Shown piece by piece: positions 48,086 through 61,504 of a stretch of DNA of 64,000 bases. This stretch comes from Luscinia megarhynchos. Taxonomy: Eukaryota; Chordata; Aves; Passeriformes; Turdidae. Made by a program: the position numbers and the translations under genes. The notes beneath the pieces were generated by a model that did not search any database, was not told where the DNA came from, and saw nothing but the letters and a program-made list of their open reading frames with translations. Numbering within the stretch: position 1 is the stretch's first letter; each line of letters begins with the position of its first letter. Where the stretch lies: assembly GCA_034336665.1 (NCBI GenBank), contig CM067592.1, positions 44,917,761-44,981,760 on the forward strand, read 5' to 3'.

Positions 48086-51000
48086 CACAAGAATCATAAA
48101 AGCTTACAGAGGGGGCTTGCTCACCCAGAATAACTGGAAGGTAAAGCCTCTTTCTCATCCAGATGTCTGGTATTTTCCAGCATCTACACCCCTAATATCC
48201 TTGACCAAAATACAGAATCATAGCAAAATCCTCAACAATGCCTTGAGATGTTTATATCTGCCCACTTTCCATCATGCTCATTGGCCTATCTTTGACTCCC
48301 TTTGGAAAAGCACTGTGAAGTTCTGTTTTGAAATTTCAACAGAATGCTTGACTCTTCATCTTGGTTTATTTCCAAGGTCATCATCCTTCTTTTGCAGGAC
48401 TGTCGTGTCCCACCCTTGTTTCCCCCCCTAAAATTTAGTGACATTACTTGTTTTTATCATAGACAGCTGTCTGTCATACTCAAGAAACTGGTGTCATCCC
48501 CAGCTCTGCACTCCCCAGCTCTGCCTCTGTTCTTTTTTTTACTTTATGCTTTGTAGATAAAGTAAGGACTTCAAAGAAAAGATCTATGAAAGAGTCTTTC
48601 TTTTCAGCTTTCTCTCCTATTTCTGTCAGACCTGGTTTGATGGTGACAAAGACATTCTGCCATCCCTGAAACATAATAAATAGCAGCACATGATGAACTG
48701 CATCACGTGGCTCATAGATTTAGTTAACCATTTAACTACTTAATGCCTCAGAGGTAATACTTGTTTGGGAATTGACAAAATGGGTCAGCCCTGCAAGACA
48801 AGTTCCCACATGTTCTCTAGGATCCTGGCTTCTTTGCAGCCTTTTTCTTTCTTCTTTGCATTAAGTAGTTCTCATCCAATAATATAACATCTACCTGACT
48901 TGAATTTTATGTTTAAATACTAGCAGAATGGTCAGATTTTCTTCGTGTTTTAAGATTTAGTGTACCATGGAAGGAAAAAGAAAATTTATTTATTTGACTT
49001 CATTCTGTTTAAATAAAAAGAAGAAGTCCTTAGCAAATAGCAGCATGGCTTGGGATTGTTTTATGTTTTTTGTTTTTTTTCTGTTATAGCATATACCATC
49101 TGGGCATGAGCTCAAAAACCAAATATAATATGAGATACTGAAGAACTAACCCTAAAAAGCACAGACAACTTTTACACATCTCTATCAGAAATTTGCTGAA
49201 GGTTTACTTCATGAAAATACGGGCTGTGTCTCTGTGGGTTACCAAAAGCTCTCATCATTTCATGGTCCACAAAAGAGTGATTCTGCACATTACCAAAATC
49301 TCATTCCCTGCAACTTTAGCGAGTAGAAATTCTACATTTTCTTCTGTGGTTTCCAAGGAAGAATGTCTGAACAAGAAGTCGATTCCACATTGCTTCATAG
49401 TGATCATGAAGAAGGAAACTCTTACAATTCACTTCAGGTCTTCCATCATATTGGATGTTATTCCTGCAACTGCTTAGGTGGGACTAAGAAAGCACTAATC
49501 TTTAAAAGTTCTAGGGAGGCAGTAACAGGCAGATTTCCTACTTTCCACCCCTCATGTGTGTCTTCTTTCTGCTGAAAAACAGGCCCAGCTACTGTAAAGG
49601 TAAGCAAACCATTTCCAACACAGATACAGTCAAATCTAATATAAGGATTTGGGCTCTGTATGAGGAGTCATCCAGATACCTTGCAATGGATGTGGGAAGA
49701 GATGATCAGGCCAACCCCACCTCCCATCCTTGTGGCATTCATTCTTCTGCAAAGGCTGCTTTGCAGCCAGGTATAACCCATGCAGAGCTTCATCTCAGGT
49801 CTTGCAGCACAGGAGGTCTGCTGACCTGGGATGTGGCCAAAGCAACGCTCTGGATTCTTGAATTCGGCCACCAGCAGAGTTCACAGACTGGAGGGTGTCC
49901 TGCATAAGCAGAGGAGCTTTTATTTCAAATCATTCACATCCACATATTTTCCTTCTGCTACTCTCATTTCTCATTCATTTTGAACCTTCCAAGGGCACGA
50001 CAGAAGGCTGTGCAGACTTTGTTACATAAATAATGACAGAATAGCCTTCAGCATGGGTGAATGGAGAAGGGGGTGTCATGCTGCTTTTGGTGTTGAATAA
50101 TACTGAAGCCAGGGTGTCATCAATCCCAAAGCTAAACATCCTGACAGTGAGATGAAGATGTGGCAGAGCAGGTAAAGGACCTGACAAAGCAACAAACAAG
50201 TGATACTTCTGATGACTTACCCAAAGCTGAGCTGACACAGCTGGCCTGGAGACATCTGAGTGACAGTCAACCATTCCAGTCCCACTTTCCTGCAGAGTTT
50301 TTTAATATACCCCTTCTAGAAATGTGTGTGGAAAGTTTTGCTAATTTTAATATAGTTGCTTCAATATAATTGCTTTAATAATTGCTTCAATACTGTTTCA
50401 AAAATAGTTCACTATACTACACTAGTAATTACAGCTACCTATGCAGTGTAGTAAGTAATTCTGATTAAGATATCTCATTTAATCAGTATCATAATAAATT
50501 ACTTATATTTATATCAATGTATCTGATTTGCCATCCTTAAATGTGCAAGACAAAGTTGTATAAAGATTCTATTACACCTATAAAATCCTTTAGACATAAA
50601 GCATCAACAAAGTGTGGGGCTGAGAGTGGATCCAGCCACACATACACTCCTCCCTGAGAAGGAGTTTATAAAGCAAGGCAGTCCTTCCTGCACCTTGTGA
50701 CTCAGAGGGAGGGCTTCTCTAACCAACTTTGTCTGAAACTCCCATTCTGCCCTCAAAAAACAGGAAGAGAACGCAAAGGTTAAAACAAAGGTGAGAATGT
50801 GAGGTCCAAGTTTCAGCATCCAGTCTTCCAGCTGAGCCTGTGTCAATGTCTCATACACCTATACACCAAGTAAGCTGAGTGGACCACTCTTGTGATCCTT
50901 TACAAGGCTTCAGGTGTCAGTCAGCTCAATGGTCTTACCCATGATTGCACCTCTTAGTCTTCCAAACACCTGGGATTTACATCCTAGCTTTGAAATTCTA

Positions 51001-51405
51001 GATAGTTGCAGGGCCAGAGTGGAGATAAAGCTGCTTTTTTATCAATAGCATATGGGATGTTTGATCCAGAGAAAAAAAAAGCTTTTCAGTAAATGCCTGT
51101 CTTTGGAATGCACTGATTGAAAAGATGGTAAGAGCAGAGCATCGCACTAGATTTTTGTAGCATGATCACAGAAGTTCCCTCAGTTGCCAAACAAGTAGGT
51201 CTGTAATGGTTCTGTTCTCACTCAGCATACCTCCTTTCAAAATCAGAAAGAAGATTCCCTGTATTTTCCAAAAGGTGGTGGGTAGGTATTAGTCATTTCA
51301 GCTGTCAGCATTGGCAGAGGTCTTCTGGACTCTAGACTGCAGCTAGACTGGACAAGGGGGTGAGCAGAGCAGTGCACATACCACTGTGAGCATAAATGAG
51401 TATAG
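48086..51405. other. Unannotated non-coding DNA
   Basis: No exon or mobile element recognised. Only short frames, and AT-rich patches (for example 50335-50530). Confidence 0.42.
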
Positions 51406-52218
51406 GTACACTTCTACCCCCCAAAAACTGTTCAAAACAGGATAAAGTGACCCAGCTATGACACAGCATCTACGTGACTTTATGCTCTTATGGCTCGTTG
51501 CAGAAACCAAGAGGTGAGCCAGTGCTGTCACACTTTCTGCAAGTTTCCCAGCACAGGAGACTGACAGGGACTTGTAAAGTAAATTGCTGCTCTGTTGTCC
51601 AAGGGTGCCTTTATGATGCTTGTATCCCCAATCACCTGTTCTGTTTACACTGGATGTTAATTCTGCATCTCTAAGGTTCCGAGAGCGAAGGGGGAGAAAA
51701 ACACGCGTGGTTTGTTTGCAGAAACTGCACTCACTGCCCCACGTCCTTCTCATAGACTGTGCTGTCTGCAGTGTGGGCACTGGGAGAGAGCTCTCCTCTG
51801 CTTTTTAGTTAGTTTTTTTTAGCTAGCTGAGGCAGAGAAGTTCCCTGGACTGTGCCTTTTCTTTTTCTAGAAACTACTCTGGACTGAAAACTGTAAAACA
51901 CTGGCAACTCACACCTGTGGCCCACCAGGGCCTGGGACGTGGCATTTTCCAGCACTGGAGGGACTGACAAGAGACTGAGTGAACTGAGCTACACTCCACA
52001 ACAAGGACTTTCTGAATTTGCCATCTCTTCAGAACAGCAAGAGGTTTTCTTGTTTACTAGTATTCATTTTTTATACTCGTGAATACTTTGCTTGTCAAAT
52101 AAACAGGTTTTTTTCCACTTTTCATCTACAAAATATTTCCTGAACCAGTTGGGGGAGGAGCCACTTGGATTTGCTTTCTAAAGGGATCCCATTTGGAGGT
52201 TTGCCCTAAACCAGGACA
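51406..52218 (+). mobile_element. Probable solo LTR of an avian ERV; 5' limit uncertain
   Basis: The right two-thirds is characteristic of an LTR I associate with songbird genomes: 'TTTTAGTTAGTTTTTTTTAG', 'CTAGCTGAGGCAGAGAAGTTCC', 'CTGGACTGAAAACTGTAAAACA', 'AGAACAGCAAGAGG', a polyadenylation signal AATAAA at 52098-52103 in 'CTTGTCAAATAAACAGG', 'GAACCAGTTGGGGGAGGAGCC', and the end 'TTTGCCCTAAACCAGGACA'. The five bases after it, TATAG, also occur at 51401-51405. If that is the target duplication the LTR is 813 bp and starts GGTACACTTC, with TG mutated to GG. A five-base match over this distance could be chance, so only about 51780-52218 is firm. No internal viral genes adjoin it. Confidence 0.7.
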
Positions 52219-55200
52219 TATAGAAACACACACACACACAAGCAGAAGGCAGGATAACAAATTTGTAGAAAACTCATTTGTTCATTAGCACAGACAAGAA
52301 GAGATTCCAGCCCTGTTTTGACGTGCAAGTGGCTGCCAATCCTCTCTCCAGCTTATTATCTGGACGACATATGTGCCACTTTATCTGTCTCCATGTCATA
52401 GAGGTCACCCTCTCCAAGGAGGCATTCCTCTGCCCCAGCACCTCCTACACTCAAGCACAGCCATCTTTCTAATGGCTTGTGTTGATCTCCACCAGCAAAC
52501 AAGTACAGTTTAGTCAGATTTTCTCTTTCCCACCAACAGACAGGTTCAGCCCAGGTCTTCGGAGGATTTGTGAGTAAAACCTATTTTGTAGCAGTGGAAA
52601 AATTTATCCTCCCAAGCTGTATTCCGTGCCTCTGAGAGTGACCAGAAGAGAGGAACACAGCATTAGGCACTATGACAAATCCTGTTCTGTCTTGGGAGCT
52701 TATTTTGCCAGTCAGTCGTCTCTTAGGTTTTGTGACAAAGTAAACCACAGAGAAGATGAACTCTGCAAGTTTTATGACTGGCAAAAATTACTCTTTATTT
52801 CCCTGATCACGCAGGCTGGGAACCTGAGTTTTGGATGAAACTTAGTTTCTCTTTCAAGTTTGGAAAAAAGAAATTATAGTCTGACATACTCCCTAAATTT
52901 CTCTGTGGCATAAAGGCTATGACTCAGTAAACCTAATGACCAACCTGAAGATTTGAGCAAGATCAGTTAATTCCCTGGTTAGGCTGTGAGCCCTTGAAGT
53001 GCTTTTCTCATTATCCTCCTACTTTGATTTCAGTCTCTCCCACTATGGAAAAACCTGACTTAATTCAAACTAGCAGATTTTCCTCTTTTCCACTTTAAAT
53101 GAGAAAGAGAGCAGTAAAACTGGTAAGGAAAACTTTGCAATCTAATAATAAGATTTCTGTATATCCAGATGTTCAAAGAACACCCCTGCAGCAAGGGTCC
53201 TAGTTACCAAAATACAGCAAATCCCTGCTAAAATAATAATATTTCAATCAGTTTCTTAGCAAGATATTCATAAACCAGATGGTTTATTAATCTACAGGCT
53301 TTTTTCTACGTCTTTAAGTGATTACTTACTATAAAAGTGTTACTTTCCAGAGGAATCCTGAGAAGCAGTCAAAACCCAGTTTATATTCAGTAAAAATATC
53401 AGGGATAGTTGTAGCATAGTCTTTCTCTGAAAGACCTCTCTTACCAGGGCTGGATAGGACATTTTTATCTCCTCAGAAAAAAAAAATACCAGGTATATTA
53501 CCTTCTGCATCTTTTGGTTTGGTGTTTTGATTTGTTTGATTAGGTTTGGATTTTCCCTGACTTTTAACTTGCTTCCTTGGAAGATTATTAATATGACACC
53601 ACCCTGTGGTACAAACTATGCCACACCATTCTTCTTCCTGCTCTCCCACTGACAGAGAGACACTAACAATTTCAGCTGTTTTCCAGTTGAGCTCAGATAA
53701 AATGGAGCAGGCCATGAGCACTACCCATCTAGCAGTATCACCACTAGTTTTCATATTCTCTTTGTTCCCACTCCTTTTCCTTGTTCTTTCCTATTCTGCC
53801 GGTCTCTATGGTCTGCACTGGTGGATAAAGAAATTAAGAGCAATCTTCTGATCAATGCCTCTTGGAATAGAAAAGATCATCCTCTCTGTCCTTGTGGGTG
53901 CTCATTTTGGTTCATCAATCTTCCCTTATCTTTTGCTGTTACCAAAACAAGTACCATGACACCCCTGAGCAGTGTTACTGTCATACCCAGAGGCCTTGAT
54001 TTGAACAGTTTCACTTCCACCAGCACATACTTCCTAAGAACATCAAGGAATTATGCTACCTTATTAAGGAATTACTATCTTCTTGTCTAGGAGCAAGACA
54101 ATGTGAAATCTACCCAGAAATGGAGCCAGGAAATATTTTCACTCTCCTCATAACTAGCTGGCCAAGCACCTGGTGCTGACCTCGCTCACTGCCACAGAAA
54201 CAACTGTGGTAAGAAGCCAAGCTGGATCCTTGATTTCACATCATGATGACTTACCAAATTTCACTGATTAACCCTGGAAATGGACCTGTATACTGGACAC
54301 CCAAAAGTCTTGAGGATGACATGCCAAATTCCAGAAGAATAGCTCCCTACCAGAGGGGAAAAAACCCAAAGCCCTAAAACACCTCTAAAACAAGTTTAAA
54401 GATAGCAAAAACATGCAATACCAGATGCATCAGGCTACCTCTACAATCAGAGTGAGAGAATTCCTACTCACAGGGCTCTTAATGACATATTTGGAAGTCA
54501 TTCCTCATTTTAACAGTGATCTCATCATAGATTCACTCTCCTTTTTGCACCACAACCCATCTTATCAGAAACAAAGGGGCTGGTGGGGGGGAAATTAAGT
54601 TTAACTTGAACAGACCAGGTGAAAATGCATCATCCAAACTGCACAGTGAGAAAAATAAATGTACCTGAAGGGGAAAAAAAAATAAATCAATGACAAACAA
54701 ACAACTGGGAAAAAAAAGAAATTTGGCAGTTCCCAAAGAACAAGTTAATTATTACTAATGAAGTAATTAACATTTTTTAAAAACCTCTGAAAAAATGAAA
54801 TTGGCTGTGGAATTTCTAATTAATACTGTAATAATTTATCACAACGTAAAATGAGAAATCTTTGCTCCTCATTAAAGCAATAACTCAGTAGAATTTTATC
54901 AGGAAAAAACAACTGTGGGAAATAGGGATGGAAAAATCCCAAAGAAACCAAACACTTCATTCTCCTACCATGACTAGAAAGCTGTTTCTGCATCATTTTA
55001 CCTGATGGATTTTTTTTTTTAAAAATTTATTTCTTCAGAGGAAGAAATTCTACCCCAGCCCACCTCCAAGAAGGCATACAGATTTTTCTTTACCAGGTAT
55101 CTGAATTCTGTCCACTTTTTCCCTCCCTACACCAGTATAAACTTTGCCATCACATGCATGGAGAACAGTCATCTCTTCCTTCAGTAGTAAATATGGAGAT

Positions 55201-58200
55201 GTTTCAAGCCTGTCTGTGTAAGTCCTGGGTAGTTTAATCTGACCCTCTTAAGCAGGGAAGTTGAAGATCCCAAGAGGTCTCTTTCAGTTCCTGGTATTCT
55301 GTGCTTCTGTGATGAAAGAATAGGAAAGATCCAAACCAGCATGCACTGTCTGTCAGGTAAGGGTTTGGTCCAAGACAGACCAGCCTGTTTTTCTGGGATG
55401 GAAAGAAGCTGCTTGAAGACTTCATTAATTCACATTCTCTGGCAGTCATGACAAATTTTGTCATACAGATCTGTCTCTATGTATTATAGACAGCTCATTC
55501 AGGAATCTGCCTCACTACAAGATACTGTGATGGTACAGAGAAAAAACTGAGCTCTAAAGTGCAATCATCTTCTGCTTGTCCACTTGGCGCAGCAAGGGAT
55601 CTGCTGTCACTGCTGTGACACCTCACCTCACAAAATGAGCACAGCACATGGCCCAGATGACAACTGTGCTCACAGCTGAAAAGGCAAGAGCAACTGAAGG
55701 ACAAAAGGATTTATAAAGCTTTTTCCTGAGCGCTAAGGAAATTCTGGGCTGTTGGTTGAATCACAAATAGCAGTTTGCTGTTTGCTTGGTTCAACGGTTT
55801 GTGCCTGCAATAACAACAAAAGCTTCCAAGGCATCCATTCTTCAAGCTGTTTTCCCAGTTTCAGGTGCACTTTAGGACTTAGATCTGTTAGCATGAAAAA
55901 GTAAAAAGCACAACAACAGCAATATTTCCTGTATATATTTTTCTCTCACCACAGTGAATTATCAGCAAGCTGAGTGTCTAAATATCAAAAAGCGATTTTA
56001 ATTATCTGCACGTGCAAAATTTTCTTCAGGATGACACATGAAAAGCTGTAGATGAGAATAACTGGTATACAAGCAAGCCATTAAAAGCTGGATACTTATG
56101 TTTCCTCAAATCTCTTATCCCCTTCGTGATCCCATTCACTCCTGCTGAACATCAAATCTAAATGGTGTTTTCTTTCCCTTGCACTCTGGTAATTGAACTA
56201 TAAACCGATCCTTTTTATGCAATCAAGGCATCATATCAAATGTGTTTAGCACCATATTAAGAAAAAGAAACTCACAGTTCTCCTCCGAAGCTATTCAGAC
56301 AAGGTCAATGGGTAAAAGAATGCTGCCAGTAATCTGCTAGAGCTCACATCCACTGGCAAAATATTAAAGAAAAGTCTGGAACTTCTCTGCTCCAAAAGAA
56401 TCAGAAGCCACATGTGTATTTTTCCCCACAGAAATAAATTTTTCACTGTGTCGCAGGACATTGAGGCTTGCAGAACAATGTGTCACTAGTGGGATTTTCT
56501 CTGGAGGAGAACACCAAATTGAAAGGCACAGCCAACAGAGTTTACCTGACACCCTCCAAGAGTTTGATAAAGACAATTGTGGACTAAAGACTGGAGTAGC
56601 AGGCAAAAAACAGCAGTGCTTACACACAGAAACATGCTAACATCTTGAACTGTGCAACATCTTCATGGAACATGAGGAAATGGCAAATTTAATTCCATGG
56701 AATCAACGGGCAACTTTAACTCCTTGAAATCAATTTACACTGAAATATTTGTGTTTTCACTAGCTGAGTCACTACCATTCTGGTAAACCCTTTCCAATAT
56801 ACCTTGACTACAGGTATACGGCAAAATTTTTGCAAGGAAATATTACTTTTGCTAAAGGAAGGCAAGACAAGCAAGCCAATTCTATAACCTGCAAAAAATA
56901 CAAGACTCCTGGGAAAAGAAAACATAAAACAAAACAAAGGAACAAACAATCCCCCACAAAACAAAAACAAAACAAAAATTAAAAAGAGCAACAAAAGCAC
57001 TTGTGCATTATACTTGTAGACATAATTTTCAATTTAATCTCAGGAGAATTCTTACTGCCATCTCAGGCAAAAAAAAAGAACCAAGATTTGACATACTCCA
57101 AGGTCAATCTTTATTCTGATAATTGTACAGATACCCTGTGCTAAAATCATTAACTGAATTGGATAATAGAGGAGTCTGAATTCCCAGCCCACAAAAGTGT
57201 TTAATGGCTTAAGTCATGATTTAACCAACTGGAAATTCTCTTGGAAGTTCTTAGGTCTCATGGCCACCAACATGATATTTGTGCATAGTCATGTGTCTGG
57301 TTTTACCAAATGGCAGAGAGAAAAATTATGGAAAAATTATGCTGGAAAAGGCAGTCAGTTGTTTCACACTTACCCATTTTTCTAAGAGCTGAGGTTCAGA
57401 TATTTCTAAGCATCTACCTTTAGATTTGTTAATTTAAATTTATTTCAAGCAGGTGGCTCTCACAGAAAGGTGCAACTGCCCAGTTTCTGATCTTCTATAA
57501 AGATTTTCCCACTTCAGCTTCAACAATTTGATTTACGCATTTGTTGTCAGCATTGGAGCCTTTTTCTCCATTTTTTAAATTAATGCTATTTTTTTCAGAG
57601 TAGCTTAAAAGCTAAGTAAAAACAACAATAACAATAGCAAAAATACTTTGAAATTACCAAGAGGGAGCTGTCCCATACATCAGAAAGAAAAAGATAGAGA
57701 AGGCTAATCTGTTTTCTTTGTTGCTTTTCTATAAGAACCTTCTTTGTAATCAAATATGTGGGGCAGTGACCTTCTTATCTCAAGCACACTCATCAACTTA
57801 TATAAAATCAAGTCATCATACCTGAGTAAACTGGGGAAAGAACAAACAGATGACCATAACCTAATTATTCCAAATGCACTGTTATTTTGCTGCAAATTTA
57901 GCAGTATCACTGTACCTTCTTTAATACCTGGGTTGCTGTTGTTCATTCTTCACATTGCCAGCAGGTCACATGCAGATGACTGGCAAGTGATGGAGCTTTC
58001 AGAACTCATCCTGCTTCTTCTTTCTTACATCAGAAAAATAACTATTTATTTAAGTAAGATAGCATTTTCTATTGCTCTTTAACTGATCCAGTGAATATTT
58101 AGAGACAGTTTTGCAGAAATAAGAAGGTTTATGGCAAGTAGACAAATAAATTCCATTAATTTATGAAGGCTAAGCAAGTGTTGTCTAGCAATACGACAGT

Positions 58201-61200
58201 ACAGAGGGTATGCTCTTGATTGATCAGATTCAATTACTGCTCAGGATCAGAGCTAGTGCTTTCAAGAGTCCCATTTCCTACAAGTGGTTTTCAAGTCTTT
58301 GTGAGTCTGCCTCAAGGGCACAGCAGTGCACCCTGTGCCTTTCACAAGTCCTCTTAAAGTACCAGGAGACAAGCTGGATTTTGCCATTGAGAATGAAATT
58401 CCCACTTTTGATTATGCAACCATCTCAATAAAAACTTCTTGAACACTTTAAATGTGCCCCGCAAATCACACACCTCAGAAGAATTCCTTTAGGTGTGGGG
58501 TCATAACAGATCTCACTGCATTTCTCCATTCCAATTTAAATTCCAGAAAACCAGCTGAAGGATCAAGTGAAAGGATGAGGATATGAAGATACGAAGCCCC
58601 AGGCAGTAATGGATCTTCAGACAACATCCACAGCCTGGTGGAACACCTGCATGTGGTGCTGTGGACACTAGAAGGTTCCAAAGGCTCAAGAATAGGCTGG
58701 GCAAGCTCATGGCAGATAATTCCACTGAGGATCATTAAACACAGAACACGTACCTAGATTCAGAAAGCCACTTGATTTAAAGTAGAGAATGAGAGGGATG
58801 GGAAAACGTTACGGGAAAATATTGTTTTGCCTTGTACTTCTATTTTCATAAAAAGCATTCCTTTGGCCAGTGCTGGAGACAGGCTGTTGAAATACAGCAG
58901 ACCACTGGTTTGAAACAGTGTAGACCTGCCCTCCCACACACCTTTCTGGAGTGTTGGATCCCAGAACAGTAAAAAGGCCCTACAGTGAGCAGATGATGTG
59001 AGACTGGTGAAACAAACAGTGTGAGCTGCCCACACCACACATAGGATCATAAAGGTCTGTGTTTCTCTGCTCAGCCTTTTCAGAACTTTAAAAAACCTAC
59101 ACATTAACCTCAGTGGTGCAGGACGTAGGCAGAAATCTGCCTACCTCTTTGCAGAAAAGGACAGCCAAAGCTAGCATCTAAATGACAGTAGGCAACAGTT
59201 TTTAGTAAGATTTTCTAAATTTTATATATCCTAATTACACAAATGGACACCCAATGAGTTGAAAATTCCCCAGTAAAGCCTGCCTAGCACAAGATCTTTT
59301 AATTCTACCTCTGAAGTGAGTGATTTACAGGAAATGAGCTAGAGATTTCAGTGCTGACTGCAATCAAGACCCTTATCTTTACAATGAGCATGATTTATAG
59401 CAATTTTATGCTAATAGCTTTCACCCATCATTATCACAAGAGAGAATATATGTCAAAATTCTTTTTCATCCTAAATCACACATCAGCCGGGCTTCCCATT
59501 CAATTGGGACCTACAAAAGTGGAAGGCATAGTGTGCTGCACACAATGACATTCACAGCCTTTTAAGCTCTCTGGACAGCTTATAAAATGGCAGAACATTG
59601 TTTTGAATGACAAATACAGTTCAATACAAACTGCAGGTTTGGTGGTGGGCAAAACAGATGAATATCAGATTTTTGTCCTTCTTCAAATACCATATATAAT
59701 TAATTTTTTACATAAACACTCTCTTACACCCAAATAAAGAAACCTTATGACTATCAGGTTTGTAAGGGAGGTAATACACATGGGTTTGAAAGCCACAGTC
59801 ACTGGAGGCTGAACAGCATTCTGCTTTACACTCAGGTTGCTGTCTTTCCAACACATCCACTGCTGGAGGCAACACTGGGCTAGACACTCCTTATATTTGA
59901 TCTAACAGAGTCCTGCCTTCTAATATGCCTTTGAACTGACTACAGTGAAACAGATTGCTCACAGCTCTTCTGGTGCACCCACTGCTCAAAAGGAAAGATT
60001 AAACTTACACTACAATAGGAATTAAATCCTAAAGGAATTTCAGGGATCGTAGGTGCAAAGCAACTCCTAGGAGCTAATAGGAGCTAGGGCACAGAAACAG
60101 AATTTTCTGTATTAAGATTTGTCTGCCCAGTGCTTATTCTAACTGGATTTGAAGTGAAGAATTTCAGCCTACATGACTGGAGCTGTGTTGCTTTCAATGA
60201 GCCGGCCCAGTGCCGCTGCACACTGAGCAGCACTGAGTGCCACAAGGTGGTATCTTTCTTGCTCAGCATTTTTTCACTTTCTATCAGGATCCCCTCTGTG
60301 CTCATCCTGCATCTATTTATAAAAAATGCTTTCCTATAGGCCTGCTATGCCAAATACCAAAAATTGCTCTCACTCACTGCAAGGCAGAAATTCTATTCCT
60401 GTGTAATTTATTCTGTCTTTACATTTATAACCTAGAGTGCAGCACAGATTTAAACCATTTGCAACCTTTCATCATTTTCAGATATGTGTATGCTGCAGCA
60501 CTCTTCTCCCACATACATTAGTCAGCTTGCATCGCCAGTGAGTGCGTGTAAGGGAGACACAGAAGCTGCTGCTTTTGAGACATATATGTAAAAGCTGAAT
60601 TCTTTTATTTTGTGAACTAGCCTGCATCCCTGTGAAGTCATATCAATGGAGAATATGCCCTGGTGATTAGAGACCTGCAATCTATTTTGGTACATGTCAG
60701 AAGAAGTGCAGGACGGGTAACCTACATGCACAGTGAAAGTCAAAATTGTAGCTCATCCTCAGAAAAAAATCAGACAAGCGTCCTTGTTGACATAAAACTT
60801 TGGACTGGTTCAGGCCGTAATAATCAGTGTTTGATCAAGTATAGATCCTTCCTGGGACAGCCTTCCTGATCATTTGTTTTCAGTAAAAATATTGTTGTCT
60901 TTTTTAACACCCTCCACTTTATTATTTTAATCCTTTCCGACTAGATTATGAATGCTGCCTGCTGACATATGCATTTACTTCTTCAGTACTCTGAGTTTCC
61001 ACATGAGAGTTGGGCTTTCTCTCAAATTCATAGCTGTAAACTGTGTCCTATGCTCACCTTTGTGTCCACATTAAAGCCATACCAAAATGAACAGCTGCCC
61101 AAGACAAGTTTCTTCTTTATGGGAGCTTGTCTACATGACATCTCCCTCACTGAGGATGTCTGGTTGACCCAAACTCCAGGATGTGGATCACCTGTTCAGA

Positions 61201-61347
61201 GACCCTTTTCCGTGATTGCTTAGCCACACTCCTGGGATTGGTTTGGTCAGGGCTGTACAGGTAAAACCTCTCACATAGTACATACACGAGCACACAGGTA
61301 AAAGTGATCATATGCATATACTTCCTCTTGGTAATCTTGTAATAACA
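52219..61347. other. Unannotated non-coding DNA (9 kb)
   Basis: No exon, RNA gene or mobile element recognised. Simple-sequence spots: a CA run at 52226-52241 directly after the LTR, an A/T run near 55011-55025, and a CAAAA-rich patch at about 56925-56990. Ancient repeats may be present but were not identifiable by eye. Confidence 0.4.
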
Positions 61348-61504
61348 ACAGATTGCCACGAGAAGTTGTGGGTGTTCCAACATTAGAAGTGTTTAAAGCC
61401 AGGTTGGAAGGGGCTTGAAGCAACCTGATCTAGTAGAAGGCAGAGACATTGAAAATAGATGATCTTTGAAGTTCCCTTCCAATCAAAAACATTCTGTGAT
61501 TCTA
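61348..61504 (+). mobile_element. CR1 LINE 3' end
   Basis: The last ~155 bp of CR1: 'GATTGCCACGAGAAGTTGTGG', 'AAGTGTTTAAAGCCAGGTTGG', 'GCAACCTGATCTAGTAGAAGG', 'GATGATCTTTGAAGTTCCC' and the tail ATTCTGTGATTCT. The 3' terminus is well preserved. Strong 5' truncation. Confidence 0.93.
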
